From Aaosphaeria pasadenensis (lineage: Eukaryota; Ascomycota; Dothideomycetes; Pleosporales): 64,000 nucleotides of DNA. Positions 32,785 through 44,736 of the stretch are shown here, piece by piece. The stretch's first letter is position 1. Every line of letters starts with the position of its first letter. The notes beneath the pieces were generated by a model, which had not been told where the DNA came from, did not search any database, and was given only the letters and a program-made list of their open reading frames with translations. The DNA lies in assembly GCA_022813625.1 (NCBI GenBank), contig JAKLMB010000020.1, positions 310,001 to 374,000 on the forward strand. The letters run 5' to 3'. Made by a program: the position numbers and the translations under genes.

Positions 32785-35700
32785 TTTCGAACGAACAATA
32801 GATCAAATACAGAATCAAAAATGAGCTGGAGGTCTCCAAAATCTTGTCAGGACGGTGAGAAGGTCTGCCGACTGAGGAGTGAGACTGCGGGGTTGCTCAG
32901 ATCGCTTCTCAGCAAGGGAGTACACGATAATCCTGTTTTCTAGAGGAGCTGACCGCGTGCTCTTATACTGCAAAGATTCTGGGGCAACCTGCTGTACCCC
33001 ATGGTCAGGATAACCAAGGGAATTTCCTAATCGAGACTAACTAAGTGCACACCATGCGTTGCTACGCTTGTAGGGGATACTGTTGGGAACTTGGGATGCT
33101 CATCCCCAGAATTCGTCGGAGCAGCCGCCACATCTGCACTTCGACCTGGACGGTAACTCGTAGTAAAAAAGCCCAATGAGGGCGCGCGTGGTACAGCTGC
33201 ACATCGCTCGCATCGACGTTACAATGCCCAGACGGGGCGGCTGAATGCTAGGAGTGCTTGGGGTGCTTGGGTGGGGAAGCTTTGGCGCGGCATGGCCTGA
33301 GTGGATCTTGGCGATTGAAGACTTCGCTGAGAGTTGCTCCGTAGAGCTTGACATGATACGCCAGAAAGGTACGCCAGCGGAGATGTGCACGAAGATGGCC
33401 TCAATCGGACCAGGATCTTTCGCCTCCACAGATGAGACCCCACGGCTTTTGGGCATTTAGCGTCGGCTACTGTTGTGTCCTCCGATATCCACCGAAGACG
33501 GCCCGCGGTAGTTGTTCTCTTTTCTCTGTTAGACTGCTGTTGAAGTTACTGAATGAACTCCTTTGCCGTGCTGTTGATTCGCTGGGGAGATTGTCGGCCT
33601 ATTCAACATTGCACCGTCTTCTACTTGTACCTCCATCGATCGCCTTTCTCCCCGGTCAGACCACAATAAGGCCGTGTTCACCTTCTCCGATGTTTCTCCC
33701 CGCACTGTGAAGGTCCATAGTTATCTCCACAAAGCACTGGTACAGTATGGAATGTGGGTGCAAAAATGGGGATCTGGAGAATTTTCATTGTCATGTGGAA
33801 CAGCGGACGCACCCTGAACACAACTGCTAATAAGACGTTGGAGGATTAGATACACCGACAAACAGATATGTCTTCTGAACTGGACGATGGTCCGCAGGGT
33901 TACAATGATGCGAACCCGGAGCAGGTTCAGAATGAGACCTAGCAACCTAGTCCGATGACCCCGTAACGAGCACACAACACATGCACCCTCATTCGCCGCT
34001 CATGTATTGGACGCCTTAACGCCGACAGACTGTTATGTACTCCCAGTCTCCAGAGCATGGTTAGATGCAGTCTCAACATTCCTCAAGACGGTTTCTACCG
34101 ACATTTTGAAGCCTTTCGGGCAACTAGACCTGCCCCGACATCTATTTCCCCACCACTAGAAAGCTGGGGTGATACCCCATAGACTTCTTTAATCAAATAT
34201 CGCAAAATCCGACCTCCAGCATGTTTGATTTTGCTTCAGCTTATCTGTGCAAGCCTTGCGTACGCAATAGCAGGTCTTGTAGTCTAGCGCATTGCGTTGC
34301 ATTGATCTGGACCAAGTTAGTCCATATCTTGAATCATTTAGGAGATACTCCACGATTAAAAATACATGAAAAACACTTGCCAAACAATAGACATTTACAT
34401 TTTGACAATACGAAATAGTTGTGGAGATTTTGGCTGCAGACAAAGCTATGCATGCTTCAACTTGGTCAAACTTGACAGAATCCTACTTCGAATCTTGAAA
34501 TTACAGACACAGCATACAGGAACACGGCACTGAATCTCCACAACAACTATCACCAGCCCCGCTATATCAATACCGCGCGCAATTCCAATTCCTCTACCAC
34601 GAGTCGCATGATAAATACCAAGATGCTCCAATCGCCCTTGGCATTGAAGCCCAGAACTTTAGTCGCCATACCAAGACACCAAACTTAACAAAGCAACTGC
34701 TAAGTATTCTGGTAAGCTTTGCTCGAGTCTGGGAGGATGCGCCTTGATAAGACGTCGTCGAGGGCGGCCGAACGGACGTTCTGCAATCGTACGCGGAATG
34801 TAGTTGTTGTCTCCAGATGTTCGAGAACAATTTCACCCGCAAACGAGTTTATGGGGTAAGTCTGGAGATGCGCGTGTATGTTTTGCAATTAGCTAGACCA
34901 CCCGCTGCGGCGGGGATTCCACGTTCTCGGAGTTGGGTAGGGCTTTTCAGTGGTATCGAATCAAAGTTGACCGCTGGTCTTACAAACAGGGATTGAAGTG
35001 TTTAGGAAGCTATATGGAGAGCAAGAATATCGGACGGGTTCCCTACTAGTGCTATATGCCCAGAATTGAATCGAGCGTCCGGGGTACTGTGTTCATCACA
35101 TTCCGGGATGTCCAATTCGCTAGACCTGATCTTTACCCTTAAATCACTGTGATATCCCCCATAATGTCACGTCTGCGCGGCCGCGGACTATTTCCAAAGA
35201 GCTACAATCCCCTATTGAACATCTGCGTGCCTACACTTTGTATCACTAAGCGTAGTATCAACAACATGGCCTCAGAAGCCACCATTCAACTCGTCAGCTC
35301 ACTCTAGAATCGAAAAAAGGACGGAATGTGATGGCAAACACCGAGGCTCTTACGAAGCAGTACACCATTGCACTGATTCATCGCTGATGATCTCGGGAAA
35401 TCCCGCTTCATGATACGCAAATTACATGGTATGACTTCTTGACCGTTGTTCTAGCATGTTTGCTTCCCACTCGTTTGCGTCAGTATTGGTACCATGTACG
35501 TAGTCTATTGACTCCATTGCATGGTTTCTTCAAGGTGTATCGACGCACATCTCAAACCCCGCAACAAGACTCGAGGTCTCCCAGGACGACAGACTGGCGC
35601 TATCTACTTTCATGACTATAGCCGGAACCATTGACAACTCGCCGTCGAAGTGCAGTGCCAGCTAAGTTGCGATCACAATGCCGTAAGCAGCGGAACAGAG

Positions 35701-38129
35701 TTTCGCGGGCCCAGCATGCAGTCCTCATGTTATCCTTCTACGAAAGATTACCATGCTGAACTGCATAAGAGTCCAGACAGACTGCAGAATGATACATTAG
35801 GAAACTGTTGGATGTTCTCACTAAATCAACAGCGTAATGAAGCATTCACTGCAGCAGGCTTCAAGAGTAATGCAAATGACACTAGGATTGGAGCAAATTT
35901 GCTCTGCTCCATTACATAGAGAAACTAACTTCCTAGTCACAGCGCAGCACTCTTACAACCAAAACCTCGTGACAGCGTACCTCGAGCACGATCGACACTA
36001 CTCGACGAGAGTATCCCGTCACTTTTTCAAGACACCGGGAACGGGAGATGTATAACAGAAGCAACAGAGACCAACAAGACAGCATTGAGAAAGAACCCAC
36101 CGCTTTCCACTATCTTGGACGAAGTGCAGATAGGACACAGTGGCGCGGCATAGCCTTTGATTGACCAAGCACGCATATCTTCCTACCTTTTCAGTCTTGC
36201 AGAAATGGTCCCTCAAGCTACAAGAGAGACATGCGAAGTTTTACATCGCTTTTTGGGCGTCTTTGAGCGAGGAAATCGAGTTCAGACATTCGGACTTTCT
36301 CGAGTTCGATTCCAGCGTCGACAGTGCCGCAGATGAGGGACTACAAACACTCAGGCCACAGTGAACAGCCACGTAAGGGGCGGGACTCGTGCTGTGTGTA
36401 GGGGTGAGCTCGTCAATCTGGCTCTGTCGGTTGGCCATGCGAATGGGCACTAGAGTTGCTGTCATAGAGGCTTATATTCGTCGAATGTCATATGTACACA
36501 TCAACTGCGCTTTATAGCAGGAGTACAGACCTCAGACGTGATACCACTTTTTGCGGGATACAACTACTCAGAACCGTGTACATGACAGCATTAGGGGAAA
36601 CATGTTGTAGTCACTTTTAGTATATCATGTTCAAGCTTCTCAAATTGAACAAAACGCCTTTATCTACGCGCGCTCAGGCATTCCGCGCCCCGATCCTCCC
36701 CTTCCTCGAAAAAGGTTTCATCGAGGCGTGCCTATAGTGCATGAGAGCACCTTCCGCTAGCAAGATCAGACAGGTAGCCATATGCTATTTTAGGAAGGGG
36801 GGGTATCTGTCCTTGGACCGATGAGGAGATGTGATGTGCGTATCTGCAGCGGGACGGTTTGTGGCGTGGTGAGGATCAACGCGGTGATCAACGCGGCTTC
36901 GAAGCCGGAGGTCGTAGTGCTGCAGACTTCCGTCTGCCTCGTAAGAACCAGAAAGTCAGGCTAGAAGGCATGATCAGAAGAAAGAGGTCTCACCTAATCC
37001 ATGGACCCTTGGGCCACACTCGCAGCCCTACAGATCTTCTCGCTGTCTGTCATCTCGATGACGCAGATCGAGAGAACAGACTGAAAGATTTCAATGATGT
37101 GAGTGAAGGTGTAAGGTTGTATGGTTGGTAATGAAGGAGTAGACTCGGGAAAGAGCAGATGATAAGAGTAGAAGGCGGCGCTACAAAACCTAGCAGAGGA
37201 AGTGGACAGCGGAACTGAAGAGAAGAAGTAGGCAGCAGAACCGAAGAGAAGACGTGGGCAGCGGAACCGAACATAAAACGGCGAGAATGTGAGCCACGCT
37301 GGACTGGTCTTTCAGCGAGTTTGTTGGCATAACATGCACGCCTTCTTCTTGGAAAAGTCGTCGGTCCTCCCAGCCGCTCATATCTTACACAGCAACCAAT
37401 TCCTCTTCTTCCAAGTTTGACTGCGTCTAGGATTGTGAGGTATCTCGGGGTAGTGGAAGCCCGCATTGGCGTCATTTACTACTCGATTCATTGTTTGCCT
37501 ACGTACCTACTGAGATAGCTACTAGGTACCTTACAGTGATGACACAGGAAGTTGTCTCGGACTCCGTAAAAGAACATCTTGAACAATGCGAGGCCTTCCA
37601 ATTCGCTGTCTGCCAGGTTGCTGCTATTCGTAATAACCACTTTGGAACTTCCTGACAGAATTGCGATCAATTCCACAAACAGTGCAGGGAGGTACACGTG
37701 ACTTCCCCACTCCGAGAATCGTAGGTGTATGTACAGATGGTTAGAGGGTAGCTGTCTCGAGCAGGCTGACCCCCCTCCCCAGCTACATAGTGGATTCACG
37801 AGGAAAGTCGCGAAGGCCTAGAGACTTTCAAGTGGATACAGCATACTCTACAATATCTAGTTTACAAAGCCTGTATACTATCCTCAACTGGATACAGCAG
37901 ATTCTGAAGTTTTAGGTATTCAAGGTATTTGCGTGAAGCCGCTCACCGAAAAGCAGGCGGCTTGTCATTTTGAAGCATCTCTTCATCATCGGCATTTCTG
38001 CTCCTTGCCTATCCCAACACAGTCTCTGCAGTAACTTCGTACCGCCCCCCAGCGATACTATACTACAACACTTAGGCCGACGTAGCCAGCCACCAAATTC
38101 ATTCCCATATTTCCCTGACCACAGCACAC
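32785..38129. other. 5.3-kb region with no supported gene
   Basis: Between the start of the second sugar porter and the end of the Dal5-like transporter. No open frame is both longer than about 140 codons and protein-like on either strand. The longest with some character is minus 33100-33456 (118 codons, MPKSRGVSSVEAKDPGPIEA), which has no recognisable domain. A 26-bp tandem repeat occurs at 37205-37282, and a 12-bp direct duplication (GATCAACGCGGT) near 36873. I found no transposase-like or reverse-transcriptase-like translation and no obvious terminal repeats by eye. Confidence 0.5.
37205..37282. repeat. 26-bp tandem repeat, three imperfect copies
   Basis: Units start at 37205, 37231 and 37257 and share CAGCGGAAC(C/T)GAAGAGAAG. 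They are non-coding as far as can be seen. Confidence 0.75.
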
Positions 38130-40223
38130 TCAATGCGCAAACCGGAAGTCAAGTCGCTGGCTTCCCCGATCAGTAGTCGTTCGAGTGTACTCAGCGCGTT
38201 GCTACCACCACCTTCGTTAGCCCTGGGTTCAAAGAATACCTCGCGGCGCGCACTCACCTCCAGCGTCAATCTCTGCCACCTTTTCTCCCTTCGCTTGTTA
38301 ACGGTCACGTAGTAGAGCTTCGTAAGCAGAAACACAGCAATGGAAAGCAGATTCGTAATGATGAGCCACTTGTTGCCACGCTCGTAGCGCGGCTTGTCGT
38401 CTTCTCGATAGATGGTGTTGGAGATGACGCTGCCGAGTTGGACCATCACTGTAAAATCAAGCATCAGCCATCACTCATTGCAACTCGGTCCTACGATTTG
38501 GTAAGATTGGGTATACGTACTGTTGTACATAGCCGCAGAAACAGTCCGCGAGCCAACGTTATTCGCGTTCTTGCTCGTCCATCCTACCAAGATGGCATGG
38601 CAGTAGGGATATGATAACAGCACTGTGATCAAAGCATAAGTGCCCCACGGATCTGTCATCGACTTCGACCAGAACTTGAGGGCTATGACGCATGGTAGTG
38701 TCCATAGGTTTTGGATCATGGATACCAATGTGCGTTCTTTGAGTCTGTCGCTCAGTTTCGTGAGACCGATCAGCGTGATGATGTGGAAAACGTTGTATGG
38801 TATTGCCAACAAGTTGGATGAAAACTTCATCGAAGTCAGTTTGGATTCATTGACAGAATATAGAGTAGGGACGGATCTTACAGTGCTAAATCCAAGGTTT
38901 CTGAAGATCAGAGTAATGTATCTCGAAGGCGGACCTTGTGGCATGTACGCAATCAGACCGATGGCATACAGAGGCCACAAATTATAGTCTTTCAAGGATT
39001 GAAAGAGATTAAATAGTGTTAGAGCTTGACGATTGTGCATATCGCCCTTGGAAGGGTCATCGCGCAACACCCTATTCACGGCAATACTGAGCTCGCGATC
39101 TGTGAACCATCCCTTAGGTCGGAACCATGTTTTGGTCTGGGCAGCAGACGCAGGCATCATGAAGAATGAAGCAATCCCAATCGTGAAAGTTATTGCACCC
39201 TCTATTATGATAGGTTAGTAGAGATCACCTGGAATATCCCGAGGTTAATCGTTGACTTACCAACCAGGAATAACCACGCCCATCCCGGCCAGCCAGCTAT
39301 GCCACGCATATGAAGAAGTGCAAAAGCCAACAAAGAAGTGACGATAGTAGTAACCGATAGAGCTGTCCAGAAGAAGCTCAGTCGAATCGGAAGCTCCCTA
39401 GAGTTGTAATAATACGATAACCACAGAACCATATCAGGAATAAATCCACCCTCTAGCAGGCCAAGTAAAGCACGAGTGATAAAGAAGCCATACTTGTCCT
39501 TGATAGCGGCTTGTGACATTGCTACAATCGACCATAGGGTAATTTGTAACGGCTGCGATCATTAGCATAGAGCATACCGTTAGCTGTTGTTCATACGCAC
39601 AATCCATCTGTCTGGCCCCAACTTTTTCGAAATAAGTTGCGACGGCAATTCCGCACACAGGAATGAAATCAAGAAGATAATGTTTCCCCGGTTGTAGTCG
39701 TTCGTGTTCAGATTCAGGTCGTCCAACATATTGTCTGCAACAGCCTGAACGAGATTCCCCCGGTCGACCTGCAACCCGAAGAACATGATGCACTATGGAG
39801 ATCAACGACAACCATAGCATTGTATTCGGCAGCACCTACAGCCCATAAGCATACTCTGCCATCCAGCTTGCGCACCAAAGCCCGCTCTTCTGCCTCGCTC
39901 CACGACAAGGTGGGATCGAAGATGTGACGGCATTCGTACTCCGCTTTTTCGTAGACTCCAGCCCAGTGAGCGGCGGTTTCGGGGTCACTGAACGGATTTT
40001 CATCTTGAAGCCCAATAGAAGATTCCTCCGGTTTGCGAGGGAGAAGTAGTTGTTCTGTCATGACTGGATCTTCTGCGAACGAAGTTACATGAAGGGGAGA
40101 CACCTTCGTCATGTCCACTTGATCCTCATTGTCCCCTTGGCTCAATGCTTGATAGCTAGAGACATTGTTATGAGGATATAGTGGCCTGAGGGACTGCCTC
40201 CAACTTCTTAAGTAGGATTTCAT
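38130..40223 (-). CDS. MFS transporter, anion:cation symporter (Dal5/Seo1-like)
   Basis: Six exons: 39840-40223, 39601-39792, 39261-39552, 38521-39201, 38258-38448 and 38130-38201, with introns of 47, 48, 59, 72 and 56 bp, all in phase; 603 residues. A long cytosolic N-terminus (about 125 residues) leads to CIMFFGLQVDRGNL, then ISFLCAELPSQLISKKLGPDRWI, PLQITLWSIVAMSQA, ALLGLLEGGFIPDMVLWLSYYY, RLSFFWTAL, WAWLFLVEGAITF, then the C-terminal half with AMYNMMVQLGSVISNTIYR. The last exon restores the family's usual end (TTTDRGSQRLDFRFAH). This subfamily carries allantoate, nicotinate, pantothenate, thiamine and similar anions by proton symport; the substrate is not readable. Start at 40223 (MKSYLRSW) chosen as the last ATG before continuous similarity; an upstream in-frame extension is possible. 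Confidence 0.92.
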
Positions 40224-41024
40224 TTTGCCGTTCTTTTGGTGTAAGTCGGAGATAATGCTAGTTGCATAGATGGTCTCCAAGAATACCAATGAATACCTTT
40301 TAGACACAATGCAGCTTGATATTAGAGAATCGCGATATCGACCCCACACGCGACATAAAATGCTAGAGAACTGTAACAGGCTCAAGTCTAGCAAATGCCG
40401 TAAATGCTGCAAAGTAATCGCAATCTTCAGTAGCCCAAATGGAACGAGGAAAAGAAGATTCTATTATGCAGAGATGTTGAAAACTGTGTCGTGGTTTCGA
40501 TGTTTCAAAGGCGGGTTATAATGCTGATATGAGACACGGCTTGCTGTTGTGATTCGTGACCCCAATGTCGTGATGGTACACGTGGGGGATCCCGTCATTC
40601 GCTAGCTTTCTCATCTACACTAATTCTCCGCGTTCTTTGCATGAATGGCTTGCAGGTATGCTTTAGTTTGAATGGGATAATTCAAGCAGCAGATTTGATT
40701 TGCTCTGTCGTGTGTCTGTATTGTGTGTTAGGATGTTGAGATTCGTTATTGTAGTCCATTCCCGTCAATCGCAATTTGAATTTGGTAATGTATTGCGTAG
40801 TAGCAAGTCTGCAAGGCCTTTAGATTACACTTAACCAGCTACAACATACAATAGAATTGCAAGTTGAAGTATATAAGATACACGAAGCTAGTAATTAGTC
40901 TACCCAACGTGCTGACCTTTGGTGGGATGAGATGTGGACTGTTGTTTAGGTGTAGCTGTCACGTGACGTTTGTGTAATCACTTAGATTTGTGGTAATAAA
41001 TGTACATACGCATCTTTATTGATA
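40224..41024. other. Intergenic, 0.8 kb
   Basis: Holds the promoter of the Dal5-like gene and the 3' side of the F-box gene, both on the minus strand. Rich in AT; no gene or repeat seen. Confidence 0.45.
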
Positions 41025-42383
41025 TTACTGTACTGATATAGAGCACCGATAAGATACCCTAAGATCAATGTGCGCGCTGATAAACTCCTGCGCGACTGGC
41101 GCCGGTAATTGCCAATCTTCCAGATCGAAGATCCCCGGTCTACTAGGCATCAACATACTCTCGTGAAAATCCACAGATCGTAGACGAGTGAGTTGTGATG
41201 TCTTTTGCAAAGCTAGATCAATGATCCAATTGTGGGTATTCGTTTTGCCTTCTTCTCGTTCTCGGAAGAGCCGGACCTGGTCCTCAATCGATGTTCCATC
41301 AGATGGTACTTGGAAGAAGATGCCGCTTTCCGGACCCCATACAACCTGTGCATTAATAGTAAGTATCAAGAAACAGTACCCGTTTAGTCTACTTACATCT
41401 AAATTCACAAGAGATGGTGGCAGCAACTCATGAAACCCGAGTCTATCGTTCTCAAAGTGCGTAGCCATGAAGAAGCAACTAGAGGACGCCGCGAGACGTT
41501 CCAGACGGACAAATTCTCGCAGGTCGAGTTTCGAGCCGTCGTGTCCAGCCCAGGTCTGCCGGCTGGTCAGAACATGGAGCTCTGTCAGGGTTTCTTTGAA
41601 ATCCGAGATCTGTGAAGACAAGAAGTTCATTGATATCGGACGCGGAACTAACACGCTCGATCCTACCCATGTCACCGCCCATTCATCTGCGATTCTCTCT
41701 GCCGCACATGGAAATGGTACCAAGCACCGCAGCTGCTCAAGCTGTGAACATCGAGACATGATGTGGCTGAATAAAGGCTGGCCGATTTGACTTTGCTCCA
41801 AGTCTAGCTCTGTCAAGGGAGCATGGATACTTTGGTGTGGCTCATCTTGACAGCAGGCTGTGTCATCGAAGGAAAACAAGTAAAATCGGGACATGCAAGG
41901 GAAAGACAAAAGCTCAAATAAATCTCGCACGCCGTAAGACGAGCCATCTAAACAAAGATACTGCAGCGTTGAACAGCTTCTGAAGTCCTTCAGCACATTG
42001 CGCAGTATTCCTGGAGGAAACAGAGGAGCATAGAGTTCGCGAAGATTATTGAGAACGGAGAATAGAAAGCCAAGGTCTTCAAGCGATCCTGACCATTGTT
42101 TCTGTCGATTCCAAAGGTAGAGATACTGGATATAGTGGCCGTACGATGGGAGTGCACGCAACGTTCTCAAAAGGAGATTTGCCCGATGGGAAGGGTACTG
42201 AAGTCGGACTTCTTTAAATATCCACGGTCGAACAATCTGCCTTAATGTCTTGGAAACCAGAGACACCCGAAGGAGTGAGCATGCGTTGAGTCGAGTGATC
42301 CGAGCTTCGCATTCATCGTCATCGTCATAGAGCGCCTCACATATTAGGTCTAGCAACTCTACAGGAAGCTCAAGTAACTGCAT
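41025..42383 (-). CDS. F-box protein
   Basis: Two exons, 41397-42383 and 41025-41345, with a 51-bp intron (GTAAGT...CACAG); 435 residues. The N-terminus is an F-box: MQLLELPVELLDLICEALYDD, then NACSLLRVSLVSKTLRQIVRPWIFKEV (about residues 1-55), the part that binds Skp1 in SCF ubiquitin ligases. The rest is Leu-rich with weak leucine-rich-repeat-like spacing (LQYLCLDGSSYGVRDLFELL, LTELDLEQSQIGQPL), as in fungal F-box/LRR proteins that choose a substrate. The intron length is a multiple of three and has no stop, so retention would only insert 17 residues; splicing is preferred because donor and acceptor are strong and the inserted residues break the repeat spacing. The target is unknown. Confidence 0.8.
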   Translation of the reverse strand: MQLLELPVELLDLICEALYDDDDECEARITRLNACSLLRVSLVSKTLRQIVRPWIFKEVRLQYPSHRANLLLRTLRALPSYGHYIQYLYLWNRQKQWSGSLEDLGFLFSVLNNLRELYAPLFPPGILRNVLKDFRSCSTLQYLCLDGSSYGVRDLFELLSFPCMSRFYLFSFDDTACCQDEPHQSIHAPLTELDLEQSQIGQPLFSHIMSRCSQLEQLRCLVPFPCAAERIADEWAVTWVGSSVLVPRPISMNFLSSQISDFKETLTELHVLTSRQTWAGHDGSKLDLREFVRLERLAASSSCFFMATHFENDRLGFHELLPPSLVNLDVSRLNGYCFLILTINAQVVWGPESGIFFQVPSDGTSIEDQVRLFREREEGKTNTHNWIIDLALQKTSQLTRLRSVDFHESMLMPSRPGIFDLEDWQLPAPVAQEFISAHIDLRVSYRCSISVQ

Positions 42384-42611
42384 AATAATTTGGTGTACGA
42401 ACGACAAGAAGTGTTTTGACAGTCTTCGTGAATGTGGCAGCGTGGCAATCGATCATGTAGGGGCGGTTTAGTCACGCTAGTCCCCATCCTTTCATCACGT
42501 GCAGCACAGTTGCAATATCGAACAGATACGGAATATATGAATATCATGATTTGATACTTGATAAATATAGATTGTACATGACAGTTGGGCATTGTGAATT
42601 CTCTGTTCCAA

Positions 42612-44146
42612 TCACAACACATATCGGAAATCCGGGTGCCTGTCTCCCATCTTGCCAGAGTCAATCTCCCTGATCCTCTCTTCGATGGACATGGCTTCTC
42701 TCTTCCTATTCTGGCGACGCAAAAGGAAGTACATGGTAGCATATCCACAAGCGGCTAGAGATATGGCTGTCAGAGACACAGCATGTCCAATGACGTATCG
42801 TCCGTCGGCATTCTTGATACGATAGATTTGACCGGCCATGATGCCAGCAGAATTACCCACCATCTGCTGCGTGCCTATTGCTGTAGCCCGTTTGAAGTAT
42901 CCAGCATTGCTGTTGATGAGCCAGGTTACGTTGAGGCCGACGACGCAGTAGATGCCGGTGGCGGTGACAAAAGTGGCGAAGTAGAGGACTCCGGTCGAAG
43001 TCATCGATAGGCCCAACATTAGCGCGTAGCCCGTAGCAGTTATCAAAGCCATGGGTACCATGAAAAATGCTCTGCGGTTGAAATGATCGGAAGCAAACGA
43101 GACAGAGATGTAGACGACACTGGCCCAGATGTATACGGGCACCGTCAACAGCTGGGTTCTGATTGAGCTATAACCGAAGCCGCGGATGATGACAGGAAGG
43201 AAGGTACTGAATCCGAAAGAGCAGGTGTTGGCACAGAACTGGCATGCAGAATTGAGCCAGACCTTGGGGTCCTTGAAAGCCAATTTGACCTCGGAACGAT
43301 CAAGTACATCGGTTGTGGTGGACTTGCCTTGGTAGAGGCGAGAGTTTTCGTGGCGAGCACGCATGATAACTTTCTCATCCTCGTTGAGCCACCATGCAGT
43401 CTCGAAATTGTCCGGAAGGAGGAAGATGGTGGCGATTCCAACGACCATAGAGATGATACCTTCGACAAGGAAAAGCCAACGCCATCCGGCCAACCCGCTG
43501 GCTCCGTGGAGGTTTGTAAGACCGAAGGCAAGAAGGCCGCCGAGACCTCCGCTCAATGCAGAGGCAACAAAGAGGTATGATACTCGGCGGGCTTGCTCCA
43601 ATGGCTGGTAGAAAGTACTGAGGTAGAGCGTAAGGCAGGGGAAAAGGCCGGACTCGAAAGCACCTAGGAGAAGACGTGTAGCTAGCAAGCTCGCATAGTT
43701 CTTGATAAATGCTGCTCCAATGATAACGGCGCTCCAGCTGATGATAAAGAATGGAATGAGACGACTCGGGCGTGCCTTTTTCAAGACGAGAGAGGCGGGA
43801 ATTTCGAAGGCGATGTAGGTCACGTAAAACAAAGTGACAGCCACGTTCAACTTGTTACCGGTAAGTTTGAGGTCCTCGTTCATACCAGCGATAGCTGCGT
43901 TTCCTGCCTACAAGTTAGTTTCGCGATTGACCGAGAGGCAAATTGTAACGTACCGATATTTGCACGATCCAGGTATGCCACCAAGAAGATTAAAACCATC
44001 ATCGGGGAAAGCATGAGATCAAGCTTCCTGATAAGACGCTTTTCAGCAACAGGGTCAATGTAGACCTCATTGTTGCCGGTAATGTCCGCCTCCTTCTCAT
44101 GAATGGAACCCTCCATGGGCTTCGTATCGAAGTTTTCTGTTGCCAT
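42612..44146 (-). CDS. MFS transporter, anion:cation symporter (Tna1/Dal5-like)
   Basis: Two exons, 43954-44146 and 42612-43903, with a 50-bp intron (GTACGT...GGCAG); 494 residues, the family's usual length. Signatures: LIRKLDLMLSPMMVLIFLVAYLDRANIGNA (helix 1 with the DRANIGNA motif completed by the splice), LFYVTYIAFEIPASLVLKKARPSRL, TRLLLGAFESGLFPCLTLYL, AGWRWLFLVEG, LPVIIRGFGYSS, WLINSNAGYFKRATAIG and a final RHPDFRYVL. The subfamily imports carboxylates and vitamins (nicotinate, allantoate, aromatic or phenolic acids in some cases) with protons. It is divergent from a Zn2Cys6 regulator over 590 bp, which suggests that the regulator controls it. Confidence 0.93.
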
Positions 44147-44736
44147 GACGAAGACAATTCAACTTCGGACGAGTGGAACCGAGCCTGAGTTGATTGCGAA
44201 AGACAGAATGTATTATCGCTCCAACACCGATTGCATGTGGTGTAGGGTGCGTCTAGATGATGTCTTTATAGGAACCGACCGCATTATGATCCAATATATC
44301 CCCGCTACATCTAAGAATCTCCTATCTCTCATGACCCAAAGAAAAAGCCGATGCGGAGGTGGATCATCGGAAAATTTGAAAGGAACGAGCGCTAGATAGC
44401 GACTGTAGCAGGTTGTCCTGGCTGGTGGCGAGCTAAAGAGCTTCCAAGAGATAACTAACGTTCGCCTACCTTGCCATCTCAGGCAAAGAGTATCGGCCCA
44501 TCCTATCCAGCTGGTCAATGACATCGGCCTTAATAATGCCAGCCCTCTGCTCCGTCCTTCGGCAATATCCTATCATTACTCACTCGTTCATACTCGTACC
44601 TTAAGGCCAAAGCTGTGTTCAACCTCGTCGGCTTTTTACAGACAATCATTTCCCCTTCATCGATTCCCTGTATTTGCCCGCATCACAACCTAGAATTCCC
44701 CAGCTTTCGCGGTCGAACCATCGCACTCAAAGTCCG
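44147..44736. promoter_or_regulatory. Divergent promoter between MFS transporter and Zn2Cys6 regulator
   Basis: A 590-bp region shared by the two genes. Zn2Cys6 proteins often bind paired CGG/CCG triplets; none stands out clearly enough by eye to list. No other gene is present. Confidence 0.5.

Noticed and set aside
33100..33456. Minus-strand frame of 118 codons beginning MPKSRGVSSVEA
   Set aside because: No recognisable family, no spliceable continuation in a coding-like frame, and a composition similar to surrounding non-coding sequence. Kept only as a remark in the gene-empty region.
36301..36320. GTTCGATTCC, matching a tRNA B box
   Set aside because: The flanking bases cannot form a T-arm stem and no A box, acceptor stem or anticodon arm lies at the right distance on either strand.
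37050..37475. Minus-strand frame of 141 codons over the 26-bp repeat
   Set aside because: Its sequence is driven by the repeat and by TCT/CCT-rich bases, with no conserved features.
42384..42407. Extended start for the F-box protein (eight more codons)
   Set aside because: The extension begins with TTG; the first real ATG is at 42383 and begins directly with the F-box.
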